64,000 nucleotides of DNA from RPRB01 sp035543115 (GTDB lineage Bacteria > Myxococcota > Myxococcia > Myxococcales > Myxococcaceae): positions 1 through 64,000 of the forward strand of contig DATKKF010000008.1 in assembly GCA_035543115.1 (NCBI GenBank). Direction: 5' to 3'. Below the pieces are notes generated by a model. The model did not search any database and had not been told where the DNA came from. It saw only the letters and a program-made list of their open reading frames with translations. A program made the position numbers and the translations under genes. This document shows, piece after piece, positions 8,387 through 16,975 of the stretch; position 1 is the first letter of the stretch, and each line of letters starts with the position of its first letter.

Positions 8387-9055
8387 TCAGCGTCCGAAGA
8401 GCCGCTTGCGCTGCTTGACGCTCAGCGCGTAGAAGCGGTCGCGGAGCGCGCGCGTCTCTGCTTCCGGAAGGTCGCCGGCGTCCTTTCCGTGGTCCAGCCG
8501 CCAGCCGATGACCCGCGAGAGGGTGGCCGAGACCGCGGCGGAGACGTTGAGGCTGCGGGTGAAGCCCCGCATCGGGATCCAGAACGCCTCGTCGGCGGCG
8601 GCCAGCGCGTCCGGGGTCACACCGGTGCGCTCGTTTCCGAAGACCAGCGCCCGGGGGCGATCGAACTCCAGCTCGAACACGCTGTGCGCGTCTTCCCGCA
8701 CGGCGGACACGCAGATCCGGTACCCGCCGAGGCGGAGCGCTCGGGCGCAGGCGGCGAAGCTCTTGTGGCGGTGGACGTCGAGCCACTTGTCGCAGCCTTG
8801 CGTCACCTTGTCGTGCGGGGCGAACGGAACGTCGGGGTTCTCGACCACGTGCACGTCCTGGAGCCCGAAGGCCTCGCAGCTGCGCAACACCGCGGCCATG
8901 TTGAAGGTGTCCTCGAGCTGATCGAGGACGACCGTCACCCCCCGCAGCCGGCGTGCGACCACCGCATCCACCTTCTCGCGTCGCGGTGGGAGGAGAAGCG
9001 TGTCCGCCGCGGGCGCAGGACGGGAGGACGTGCCGCCCGTGGGAGCGCGCTTCAT
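8387..9055 (-). CDS. trmH: SpoU/TrmH-family 2'-O-ribose RNA methyltransferase
   Basis: The protein has 222 residues. The ATG at 9055 overlaps the stop of obg (ATGA). The three SPOUT knot motifs are visible: motif 1 NMAAVLRSCEAFGL (Asn/Arg catalytic region), motif 2 ALVFGNERTGV, and motif 3 IPMRGFTRSLNVSAAVS. The C-terminal helix ending in KQRKRLFGR resembles the TrmH (tRNA Gm18) group, where a basic C-terminal extension helps tRNA binding. Length fits TrmH (about 220-230) rather than the longer rRNA-modifying RlmB. It is the last gene of rplU-rpmA-obg-trmH. The tRNA Gm18 target is the best inference. Confidence 0.85.
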   Translation of the reverse strand: MKRAPTGGTSSRPAPAADTLLLPPRREKVDAVVARRLRGVTVVLDQLEDTFNMAAVLRSCEAFGLQDVHVVENPDVPFAPHDKVTQGCDKWLDVHRHKSFAACARALRLGGYRICVSAVREDAHSVFELEFDRPRALVFGNERTGVTPDALAAADEAFWIPMRGFTRSLNVSAAVSATLSRVIGWRLDHGKDAGDLPEAETRALRDRFYALSVKQRKRLFGR

Positions 9056-10437
9056 CGGCGGGCCCTTCTCGACGGCCGCCCCCGTGACGTCGGGGGACCC
9101 TTCCGCGGGGCGCCCTCCGACGACGGAGAAGCCTGCGTTCTCTTCCGGCTGACCGCTCCCGCGCGGCCCCGCTCTGGCGCCTTCTCCCCGGCGGGGCGCG
9201 TCTTTGCCTTGCGCGCGGAGCCTGACGGACGGACCTCGGGGGCCTTCTTCGGCGCGGCGCGACCCCCGGGCGCGTTGCCCGAGCGAGCCGGGACGGCAGC
9301 TCCGCGCCGGCTGGTGGCCGTCTCGGCCTGTCCTCGCCCGGGAGACGCCAGGCCTCGATGCCGTGCGGACTCGACCGGGCCGCTCGCCCGCGGACGCCTC
9401 CGGGGGCGCTCGGCGCGGCCGAGTGTCGGCAGGGCACCGCCCGAGAGTACCTGGGCCACGGCATCGAGCAGCGGCCCGAGCCCCTCGCCGGTGGCCGCGG
9501 AGATGGGGAACACCGGGACGCCACGCTCGGCCATCGCCGCCTGGAACGGGGCGAGCCTCGCGCGCGCCTCGGGCAGGTCGATCTTGTTGGCTGCGACGAG
9601 CTGCGGCTTCTTCGCCAGCTCCGGGCTGTAGCGCTCGAGCTCGCGGTCGAGCACGTCGAGGTCGTGCAGCGGGGTGCGGCCCTCGCCCGGCGCCGAGAGG
9701 TCCACCAGGTGGATCAGCACGCGGCAGCGCTCGACGTGCCGGAGGAACTGGTGCCCCAGGCCCGCGCCCTCGGCCGCCCCCTCGATGATTCCGGGAATGT
9801 CGGCCATCACGAACGACATCCCGTCCTTGTACGGGACCACCCCCAGGTTCGGCACCAGGGTGGTGAACGGGTAGTCCGCCACCTTCGGCCGCGCGCGCGA
9901 CACCCGAGAGATGAGTGTGCTCTTGCCGGCGTTGGGGAAGCCGAGCAGCCCGACGTCGGCGAGCAGCTTCAGCTCGAGCACCAGGCGCCGCTCCTCGCCC
10001 GGCTTGCCGTCCTGGGCGAAGCGGGGCGTCTGCCGGGTCGAGGTGGCGAAGTTCATGTTGCCGAGCCCGCCGCGTCCGCCCCGGGCGACGACGGCCCGGG
10101 CGCCCGGCTCGGCCAGGTCGGCCAGGAGCTCGCCGGTGTCCTGGTCGCGGACCAGCGTGCCCACCGGGACGCGGAGAACGAGGTCCTCGGCCGCGGCCCC
10201 GTTGCAGTCGCTGCCCATCCCGTGCTGGCCGTTCTTCGCCCGGTGGTGCGGCTGGTACCGGTAGTCGAGCAGGGTGGTCAGGCCGGTGTCCGCCTCGAAG
10301 ATGACCGAGCCCCCGTTGCCGCCGTCGCCGCCCGAGGGGCCACCCCGGTCGATGAACTTCTCCCGGCGGAAGGCCACGGCGCCGTTCCCGCCGTCGCCGG
10401 CCTTCACCTCGATGGAGACCTGGTCGACGAACTTCAC
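9052..10437 (-). CDS. obg: Obg/CgtA GTPase with long basic C-terminal tail
   Basis: The protein has 461 residues. The N-terminal glycine-rich Obg fold (MKFVDQVSIEVKAGDGGNG onward to about 158) precedes the G domain: P-loop GFPNAGKST (166-174), switch II region DIPGI, NKID and the SAA motif (ISAATGEG). Obg is a ribosome-associated GTPase acting in 50S subunit maturation and stress control. The common OCT domain is absent. Instead, about 120 residues after position 340 are a low-complexity, arginine/lysine/alanine/proline-rich tail that could bind rRNA. The gene follows rplU and rpmA, the usual order, and overlaps trmH. Confidence 0.95.
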   Translation of the reverse strand: MKFVDQVSIEVKAGDGGNGAVAFRREKFIDRGGPSGGDGGNGGSVIFEADTGLTTLLDYRYQPHHRAKNGQHGMGSDCNGAAAEDLVLRVPVGTLVRDQDTGELLADLAEPGARAVVARGGRGGLGNMNFATSTRQTPRFAQDGKPGEERRLVLELKLLADVGLLGFPNAGKSTLISRVSRARPKVADYPFTTLVPNLGVVPYKDGMSFVMADIPGIIEGAAEGAGLGHQFLRHVERCRVLIHLVDLSAPGEGRTPLHDLDVLDRELERYSPELAKKPQLVAANKIDLPEARARLAPFQAAMAERGVPVFPISAATGEGLGPLLDAVAQVLSGGALPTLGRAERPRRRPRASGPVESARHRGLASPGRGQAETATSRRGAAVPARSGNAPGGRAAPKKAPEVRPSGSARKAKTRPAGEKAPERGRAGAVSRKRTQASPSSEGAPRKGPPTSRGRPSRRARR

Positions 10438-10546
10438 GGCGGGCGGCCCTCTGCGGATGATCGAAGCGGGCCGGCGTCCCTCGTCGGGAGGGTGCGCGGG
10501 CCCGCTCGGGTGCTGGAGCCATGCCCGGACGTGCCGGGCGGCTGGA

Positions 10547-10816
10547 TCAGGCGGTGGCGGGCGCCTGGGGGTAGACCGAGACCTTCTTCCGGTCCTTGCC
10601 GAGCCGCTCGTACTTCACGACGCCGTCGACCGTCGCGTACAGCGTGTAGTCGCGACCCAGCCGGACGTTCGAGCCCGGGTGGATGACGGTGCCGAGCTGG
10701 CGCACGAGGATGCTGCCGGCGTTGACGGCCTCACCGCCGTACACCTTCACCCCGCGCCGCTGTCCAGCCGAGTCGCGCCCGTTGCGCGAGCTGCCCTGTC
10801 CCTTCTTGTGAGCCAT
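10547..10816 (-). CDS. rpmA: 50S ribosomal protein bL27
   Basis: The protein has 89 residues and starts MAHKKGQGSSRNGRDS, the classical bL27 N-terminus that reaches the peptidyl-transferase centre. The body (GSILVRQLGTVIHPGSNV, GRDYTLYATVDGVVKYE) is canonical. There is no N-terminal extension of the kind that is cleaved in Firmicutes. It lies 27 bases after rplU and about 110 bases before obg on the same strand, in the widely conserved rplU-rpmA-obg order. It is probably transcribed from the promoter upstream of rplU. Confidence 0.97.
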   Translation of the reverse strand: MAHKKGQGSSRNGRDSAGQRRGVKVYGGEAVNAGSILVRQLGTVIHPGSNVRLGRDYTLYATVDGVVKYERLGKDRKKVSVYPQAPATA

Positions 10817-10843
10817 GGTCCGATTCCTGGTTGGGCCCGGGGT

Positions 10844-11152
10844 TCAGCCCGCGACCGAGACGACCCTCACTTCGGTGAAGGGCTGCCGGTGCCCCTTGCG
10901 ACGCGTCCAGCCTTCCTTCTCCTTCCGGAAGTGCAGCACGCGGCGGTGCTTGTCCTGGGCGAGGATCTTCCCTACCACCTTCGCCCCGTCGACGAGCGGA
11001 CGGCCGGCCTTCGGCGACTCCGTCCCGCCCACCCAGAGCACCTCGGCGAACGTGATCTCGCTGCCGACCTCGCCGGGAACCTTCTCGATGCGGACGACGT
11101 CGCCCTCGGCGACGCGGTACTGCTTCCCGCCGGTGCGGATGACTGCGTACAT
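10844..11152 (-). CDS. rplU: 50S ribosomal protein bL21
   Basis: The protein has 102 residues. MYAVIRTGGKQYRVAEGD is the typical bL21 N-terminus, and the basic RRVLHFRKEKEGWTRRKGHR segment is the 23S rRNA-binding signature near the C-terminus. It is the first gene of the leftward rplU-rpmA-obg-trmH set, with a well-spaced sigma-70-like promoter upstream (11185-11213). It is divergent from the histidine-repeat lipoprotein gene. Confidence 0.97.
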   Translation of the reverse strand: MYAVIRTGGKQYRVAEGDVVRIEKVPGEVGSEITFAEVLWVGGTESPKAGRPLVDGAKVVGKILAQDKHRRVLHFRKEKEGWTRRKGHRQPFTEVRVVSVAG

Positions 11153-11184
11153 CTGGACCTTGCCCCTGTCGTGAAAGGGCCGGA

Positions 11185-11213
11185 CGGATAGCCCGCAACC
11201 CCCCGGAAGTCAA
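11185..11213 (-). promoter_or_regulatory. Sigma-70-type promoter of rplU-rpmA-obg
   Basis: Reading leftward, a -35 element TTGACT (11213-11208) and a -10 element TATCCG (11190-11185) are separated by exactly 17 bases. Transcription would begin near 11178, about 25 bases before the rplU ATG. It is one of the clearest promoter matches in the window; the -10 box is only a partial match. Confidence 0.6.
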
Positions 11214-11303
11214 GGCGGAGGCCTGCGCACCGCCGGGGCGCCCAGCGTGGGCAACCCCAGCCCAGCGTCCTGCAACGTTCGGCACGTTCCGGGTCCTCCG
11301 GGC

Positions 11304-11666
11304 ATGCACTCCATGAACCGCCGTGAAGTCATCTTCCGGGTCGGCGGGCTGCTGCTCGCGATCCCCGCCTCCCGTGTGCTGCTGGCCTGTGGAAGTGACA
11401 GCGGCGGGGGAACCAATCCCCAGTCACTGACCTTCACCTCGTCGAACGAGCTCGCCCACACCCACACCGTGAGCCTGCAGCTGACCGAGATCTCCACTCC
11501 GCCAGCCGCCGGGGTCACCAAGACAACGTCGAACGACCTCGCTCACACGCACATGGTCAGTCTCACGGCCGCAGACCTGGACTCGATCAACCAGGGCAAC
11601 ACGGTCACCAAGACCACGACCAACGACGACAACCACACGCATTCCTTCGCGTTCCGGAAGAGCTGA
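11304..11666 (+). CDS. Small lipoprotein with three His-rich (HTH) repeats
   Basis: The protein has about 120 residues. The start is uncertain: ATG 11304 (MHSMNRREV) or ATG 11313 (MNRREV); the frame runs back to 11247. The N-terminus has a twin arginine (NRREVIFRVGG), a hydrophobic stretch and a lipobox-like LLAC followed by GSDSGGG, so it may be a Tat-exported lipoprotein. The mature part contains three repeats of about 30 residues: SSNELAHTHTVSL, TSNDLAHTHMVSL and TNDDNHTHSFAF. The evenly spaced HTH triplets suggest metal binding or a structural beta repeat. I recognise no characterised family. It is convergent with gatB. Confidence 0.6.
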   Translation: MHSMNRREVIFRVGGLLLAIPASRVLLACGSDSGGGTNPQSLTFTSSNELAHTHTVSLQLTEISTPPAAGVTKTTSNDLAHTHMVSLTAADLDSINQGNTVTKTTTNDDNHTHSFAFRKS

Positions 11667-11679
11667 GGCGCCGGCGGCG

Positions 11680-11706
11680 GGCCCGTCCGTCCGGGGACGG
11701 AGGGCC
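11680..11706. terminator. Hairpin between convergent lipoprotein gene and gatB
   Basis: The structure is GGCCC-G-TCCGTC, loop CGGG, GACGGA-GGGCC. The inner 6-bp and outer 5-bp stems are separated by one bulged base. It lies in the 45-base gap between two convergent genes and could act in both directions. There is no T-run on either side. Confidence 0.45.
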
Positions 11707-11711
11707 GGCAG

Positions 11712-13150
11712 TCAGTCTCCGAGCTTCGCCTTCAGCGCGGCGTTGACCAGGGCGGGGTTCCCCTTGCCCTTCATCGCCTTCATCACCTGGCCGACGAGGA
11801 AGCCGAGCACCTGCTTCTTTCCGGCCCGGTACTTCTCCACCTCGCCGGGGTTCGCCGCCAGCACCGCGTCCACCGCGGCCTCGACCGCGCCCGAGTCCTG
11901 CACTTGGGCGAGCCCCTTCTCCCGGGCGATGTCCTTCGGCGCGCGGCCCGAGCGGAACATCTCGGCGAACACTTCCTTGGCCGCGTTGTTGGAAAGCTCC
12001 CCTGCGTCGACCAGCTCGAGCAGCGCCGCGAACTGCTGCGGCGAGAACTTCAGCGCCCCCAGCTCGGTCGACTCCTCCTTCAAGAGGCGCAGCAGCTCGC
12101 CGGTGAACCAGTTGGCCAGCTTCTTCGCCGGCCCACCGTACGCCGCCTGCACCTTCTCGAAGAAGTCCGCCAGCGCACGGTCACCGACCAGGATCTTCGC
12201 GTCGTATGGCGGCAGCCCGAAGGTGGCGATGAACCGGTTCAGCTTGGCCCGCGGCAGCTCCGGGATCTCTCGCTCGATGCGCTCGACGTAGCCGGCCGGA
12301 ATGCGCAAGGGCGGAAGGTCCGGCTCGGGGAAGTAGCGGTAGTCGTGCGCCTCCTCCTTGCTGCGCATGCTCCGGGTCTCGCCCCGGACTGCGTCGAACA
12401 GCCGGGTCTCCTGGGCGACCTTGCCGCCCGACTCGATCAGCTCCACTTGCCGGCCGATCTCGTAGTCGATGGCCTTCTGCACGAAGCGGAAGGAGTTGAT
12501 GTTCTTCAGCTCCACCCTCTGCCCGTACTGGGCCGCGCCCTTGCGCATCACCGAGACGTTGGCGTCGCAGCGGAAGCTTCCCTCCTCCAGGTTGCCGTCA
12601 TTGACGCCCAGGTACACCAGGACGTCGCGGAGCGCCTTCATGTACTCGACCGCCTCGGCGCTGGAGCGGATGTCCGGCTCGCTGACGATCTCCACCAGCG
12701 GCACGCCGGAGCGGTTCAGGTCCACCAGGCTCTCGCCCCCGCCTGCGTCGTGGACGTTCTTCCCCGCGTCCTCCTCCAGGTGGATGCGGAGGATGCGGAT
12801 GCGCTTCAGGCCGTCGTCGGTGTCGATCTCCAGCGCGCCGTGCTCGCAGAGCGGCTGATCGTACTGGCTGATCTGGTAGCCCTTCGGGAGGTCCGGATAG
12901 AAGTAGTTCTTCCGCGCCCAGATGCTGACCGGGTTGATGCGGCACTCCAGCGCCCGGCCGGTGCGCACCGCGAGCTCCACCACCTTCTCGTTCAGCACCG
13001 GGAGCACGCCCGGCATCCCCAGACACACCGCGCAGGTGTGGGCGTTGGGCGGCGCGCCGAACTCGGTGGAGCAGCCGCAGAAGATCTTGCTCCGGGTGAG
13101 GAGCTGGGCGTGCACCTCGAGCCCGATGACCGGCTGGAAATCGGACACGC

Positions 13151-13154
<4 letters not shown>
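11712..13154 (-). CDS. gatB: Asp-tRNA(Asn)/Glu-tRNA(Gln) amidotransferase subunit B
   Basis: The protein has 480 residues, a normal length. The ATG at 13154 overlaps the gatA stop (ATGA). The conserved start FQPVIGLEVHAQLLTRSKIF, the zinc-site cysteines (CGCSTEFGAPPNAHTCAVC) and the kinase-like catalytic region (ARKNYFYPDLPKGYQISQYD, then SGVPLVEIVSEPD) are all present. The helical and YqeY-type C-terminal domain ends in GQVMKAMKGKGNPALVN. GatB phosphorylates misacylated Glu-tRNA(Gln) or Asp-tRNA(Asn) and transfers ammonia delivered from GatA. It is last in gatC-gatA-gatB. Confidence 0.97.
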
Positions 13155-14623
<1,469 letters not shown>

Positions 14624-14627
14624 CGGT

Positions 14628-14915
14628 TCACTCGATGATGCGCGGCACGGCGAAGCTCGTCCCGACCTTCGCCGGCGCGTTGCCCAGCGCCTTCTCCGGC
14701 GGGAACGACGGGCGCACCTCGTCGGGCCGCCAGGGAGCCACCTCGCCTGCGGCGTGGGAGGTGGGCTCGACGGTGGACGTGTCCACGCGCGACAGCTCGG
14801 CCACCGCGTCGAGGATGGCGCTGAGCTGGCTGCGCATCAGCGTCTCCTCCTCGGCCGAGAGGGAGAGCCGGGCCAGGCTGGCCACGTGCCGCACCTCTTC
14901 CAGGGTGAGGGACAT
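14628..14915 (-). CDS. gatC: Asp-tRNA(Asn)/Glu-tRNA(Gln) amidotransferase subunit C
   Basis: The protein has 95 residues. The start at 14915 (MSLTLEEVRHVASLARLSL) matches the GatC N-terminal helix; the longer frame upstream is a shadow of the zinc-finger gene. The conserved middle (LDAVAELSRVDTSTVEPTSH) and C-terminal PAKVGTSFAVPRIIE are as in other GatC proteins, which wrap around the GatA-GatB interface. It is first of the gatCAB set and lies two bases downstream of the TFIIB-type zinc finger gene, implying co-transcription. Confidence 0.95.
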   Translation of the reverse strand: MSLTLEEVRHVASLARLSLSAEEETLMRSQLSAILDAVAELSRVDTSTVEPTSHAAGEVAPWRPDEVRPSFPPEKALGNAPAKVGTSFAVPRIIE

Positions 14916-14917
14916 GC

Positions 14918-15244
14918 TCAGTCGTTCTTGAAGATGTTGAGCAGCGCCCCGACCACCGCGTGCCGCTCCTCCGGGTGCTGGAGCTGCTTCTGGAACTGCT
15001 CCAGGTCGGAGGCGTCGAGCCACACACCCCTGCAGTTGAAACAGGTGTCGACATCCACCGAGCCGCGCCTGAGCGTGTGCAGGTCGAAGCCACACTTGGG
15101 GCACTTCATGTAGTGGAGCGTGCGGAGCGCCTCCTTCTGCTGCTCGGCCATGACCTGGGCCTGCTGGAAGGCCAGCTTCCGCTTCTTCTCCACGTCCTCG
15201 CGGGCGAAGTACTCGTCCTCATCCTTCGAAGGCTTGTCCAGCAT
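14918..15244 (-). CDS. TFIIB-type zinc-ribbon protein, function unknown
   Basis: The protein has 108 residues. A charged N-terminal helix (DEDEYFAREDVEKKRKLAFQ) precedes a zinc ribbon of the zf-TFIIB family: MKCPKCGFDLHT and DTCFNCRGVWLDASDLEQF. The CxxC...CxxC spacing and GVWLD tail are the hallmark of this small family, which is often encoded near translation or envelope genes. No enzymatic domain is seen. It sits two bases before gatC on the same strand and 21 bases after the zinc-ribbon/TPR gene, so all may share a transcript. Confidence 0.8.
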   Translation of the reverse strand: MLDKPSKDEDEYFAREDVEKKRKLAFQQAQVMAEQQKEALRTLHYMKCPKCGFDLHTLRRGSVDVDTCFNCRGVWLDASDLEQFQKQLQHPEERHAVVGALLNIFKND

Positions 15245-15265
15245 GGTTCTTCCCTTCTGCCCTGA

Positions 15266-16849
15266 CTACCGAAGAGCGTTCAAGGCCTCTCGCGCCCGAC
15301 CTGCCTCCGCGCCTTCGGGAGCAGCTTCCAGATAGCGCCCGTAGGCGTCGGCGGCCTCCGACGTCTGCCCCGTGCGGCGGTATGCCTCGCCGAGCCAGAA
15401 CTCGGCCACTGAATAACGCGGATTCACCGCCAGGGCGCGACGGAACGCCGCCACCGCCGCACGTGGGTCGCCCACCTCGAGGAGCGCCCGGCCCTGGGCC
15501 AGGTGCGCCTCGGGGCGCGCGGGATCGAGCGCGATGGCGCGGTCGTACGCGTCGAGGGCCGCCCGGGCGCGGGCGTGCGCGCGATCGCGGTCACCCTGCG
15601 CCATCCAGTCGTCGAAGGTGCGCGAGCGTGGCTCGGGCGCGGTGGTGCGGGGCCGGGCTGGTTCCGTCCCGGGCGGCGGCGTCACCGCGGCGACCGTGCG
15701 GGCCGGGGTGGGGGGAGCAGCCGGGCCCGGCGGCTCGGCGGACCCGCGGGGCGGCTCCGGACGGGCGCTGCCGCCCGTCCCGGCATCAACGCCTGCGCCC
15801 GTGGGCGTGGCGGTCGCGGCGCCTGCGTCCGCCCGCCCGGCCATCCCAGCGAGCAGCTCCTCCTTGGCCCGGCGCTCGCGCTCCCGGACCTCGGCTTCGT
15901 CGGCGGCGCGCGCCTTCTGGGCCTGCTCGAGGCGGCCCCGCTCGGCCTCCTGCCGGAACTTCTCCTCCTGCGCCGGCACCCAGATCTGGAAGTAGGCGGC
16001 GGCGGCGACCCCGAGCGCCGCCACCACGAGCACGGTCGCAACCCAGGGCGCCTTGCTCCTCGGCCTCGGGGATTCTCCCCAGGCCTCGCCATCGTCCACG
16101 AGGCCGGGGTCGACACCCAGACCTGCGCGGCGGGTGAACTGCGGCTGGTCCGCGGCCTGGTCGGTCTCCTCCGCCGGCGCCTGGGGCTCGACCGTGCCCT
16201 CGGGCATCGGGAGGTCGTCCGGCGAGGGCTGGGCCGCCTGGCGGATCGCCTCGAGCGAGAAGGCAGAGGGCGGGCCGGGGCGCGGCGTCTCGGCCGGAGA
16301 CGGCGGCGGGGGGGCCGGGACGGCGAAGACCGGGGCGGGCTTCCGAGCGGCCTCCGGCGGTGGCTCGAGCGGTGTCTCGAGGCGGATGGGGGTCGGGGTG
16401 GGCGGCGCGGGGCTGGCCTCGTCCGGCAGCTCGACCCGGTGCAGGCGCTCCTCGAGCTCGTGGACCCGGTCCACCTCATCGAGGAGGAGGAAGAAGGGCT
16501 GAAGCTCGGCGATGTCGCCCAGCCGCTTCCAGTGGTCGCCGTGGAGGCTGATCTCGTCGTCGCGGCCGAACTTCCTCTCGACGATCCACTTCTGCATGGA
16601 CGTCAGCTCGCGGAAGGCGATCACCCGCCCGCTCGGGCTCCTGACCCGCCAGGGCGGCTTCTCCACCACTGGCGGGGGGACGGCGGTGGGTTCGCCCCCC
16701 GCGCCGACCGCCTCGGTCATGAGGAGGACCTTCTTCCGGACCCGGAAGACGTGGCCGCAGGTGGTGCAGCGCACGGTCGTCCCCGCCTCGGAGACCCGCG
16801 CGTCGTCGAGCTCGTACAGCGTCTTGCACCGCTCGCAGCGGACGTCCAT
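15266..16849 (-). CDS. MJ0042 zinc-ribbon, single-pass membrane, TPR protein
   Basis: The protein has 527 residues. The ATG at 16849 starts a zinc ribbon of the MJ0042 type (MDVRCERCKTLYELDDARVS, then VRCTTCGHVFRVRKK). Next comes a compact domain beginning WRVRSPSGRVIAFRELTSMQ and ending LGDIAELQPFFLLL, which I know as a companion of such ribbons in myxobacterial proteins. A long Pro/Ala linker, one membrane helix (WVATVLVVAALGVAAAAYF), a charged coiled coil and three C-terminal TPR units (AIALDPARPEAHLAQGRALL and following) complete it. Topology suggests a cytoplasmic ribbon and periplasmic TPRs. It is divergent from ftsK. The function is unknown. Confidence 0.75.
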   Translation of the reverse strand: MDVRCERCKTLYELDDARVSEAGTTVRCTTCGHVFRVRKKVLLMTEAVGAGGEPTAVPPPVVEKPPWRVRSPSGRVIAFRELTSMQKWIVERKFGRDDEISLHGDHWKRLGDIAELQPFFLLLDEVDRVHELEERLHRVELPDEASPAPPTPTPIRLETPLEPPPEAARKPAPVFAVPAPPPPSPAETPRPGPPSAFSLEAIRQAAQPSPDDLPMPEGTVEPQAPAEETDQAADQPQFTRRAGLGVDPGLVDDGEAWGESPRPRSKAPWVATVLVVAALGVAAAAYFQIWVPAQEEKFRQEAERGRLEQAQKARAADEAEVRERERRAKEELLAGMAGRADAGAATATPTGAGVDAGTGGSARPEPPRGSAEPPGPAAPPTPARTVAAVTPPPGTEPARPRTTAPEPRSRTFDDWMAQGDRDRAHARARAALDAYDRAIALDPARPEAHLAQGRALLEVGDPRAAVAAFRRALAVNPRYSVAEFWLGEAYRRTGQTSEAADAYGRYLEAAPEGAEAGRAREALNALR

Positions 16850-16975
16850 GCCCTGGAGCGTGTGTGCATGGCACAGGGCTGGAAAATTGACCACCCCCGG
16901 CCCTGGCTCGACAGTCGTCTGCTGCTTCAGGTCGCAACAGGCAGCCCCCCTCGGGGGGCGAGGGAGCGGTACGTC

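Noticed and set aside
16945..16958. CCCCCC-TC-GGGGGG hairpin before ftsK
   Set aside because: The loop is only two bases and the element lies directly upstream of the ftsK ribosome-binding site. I see no reason to call it a terminator or riboswitch.
15503..16975. Upstream extension of the ftsK frame
   Set aside because: This part is antisense to the zinc-ribbon/TPR gene. The FtsK membrane domain begins after the ATG at 16976, which has its own ribosome-binding site.
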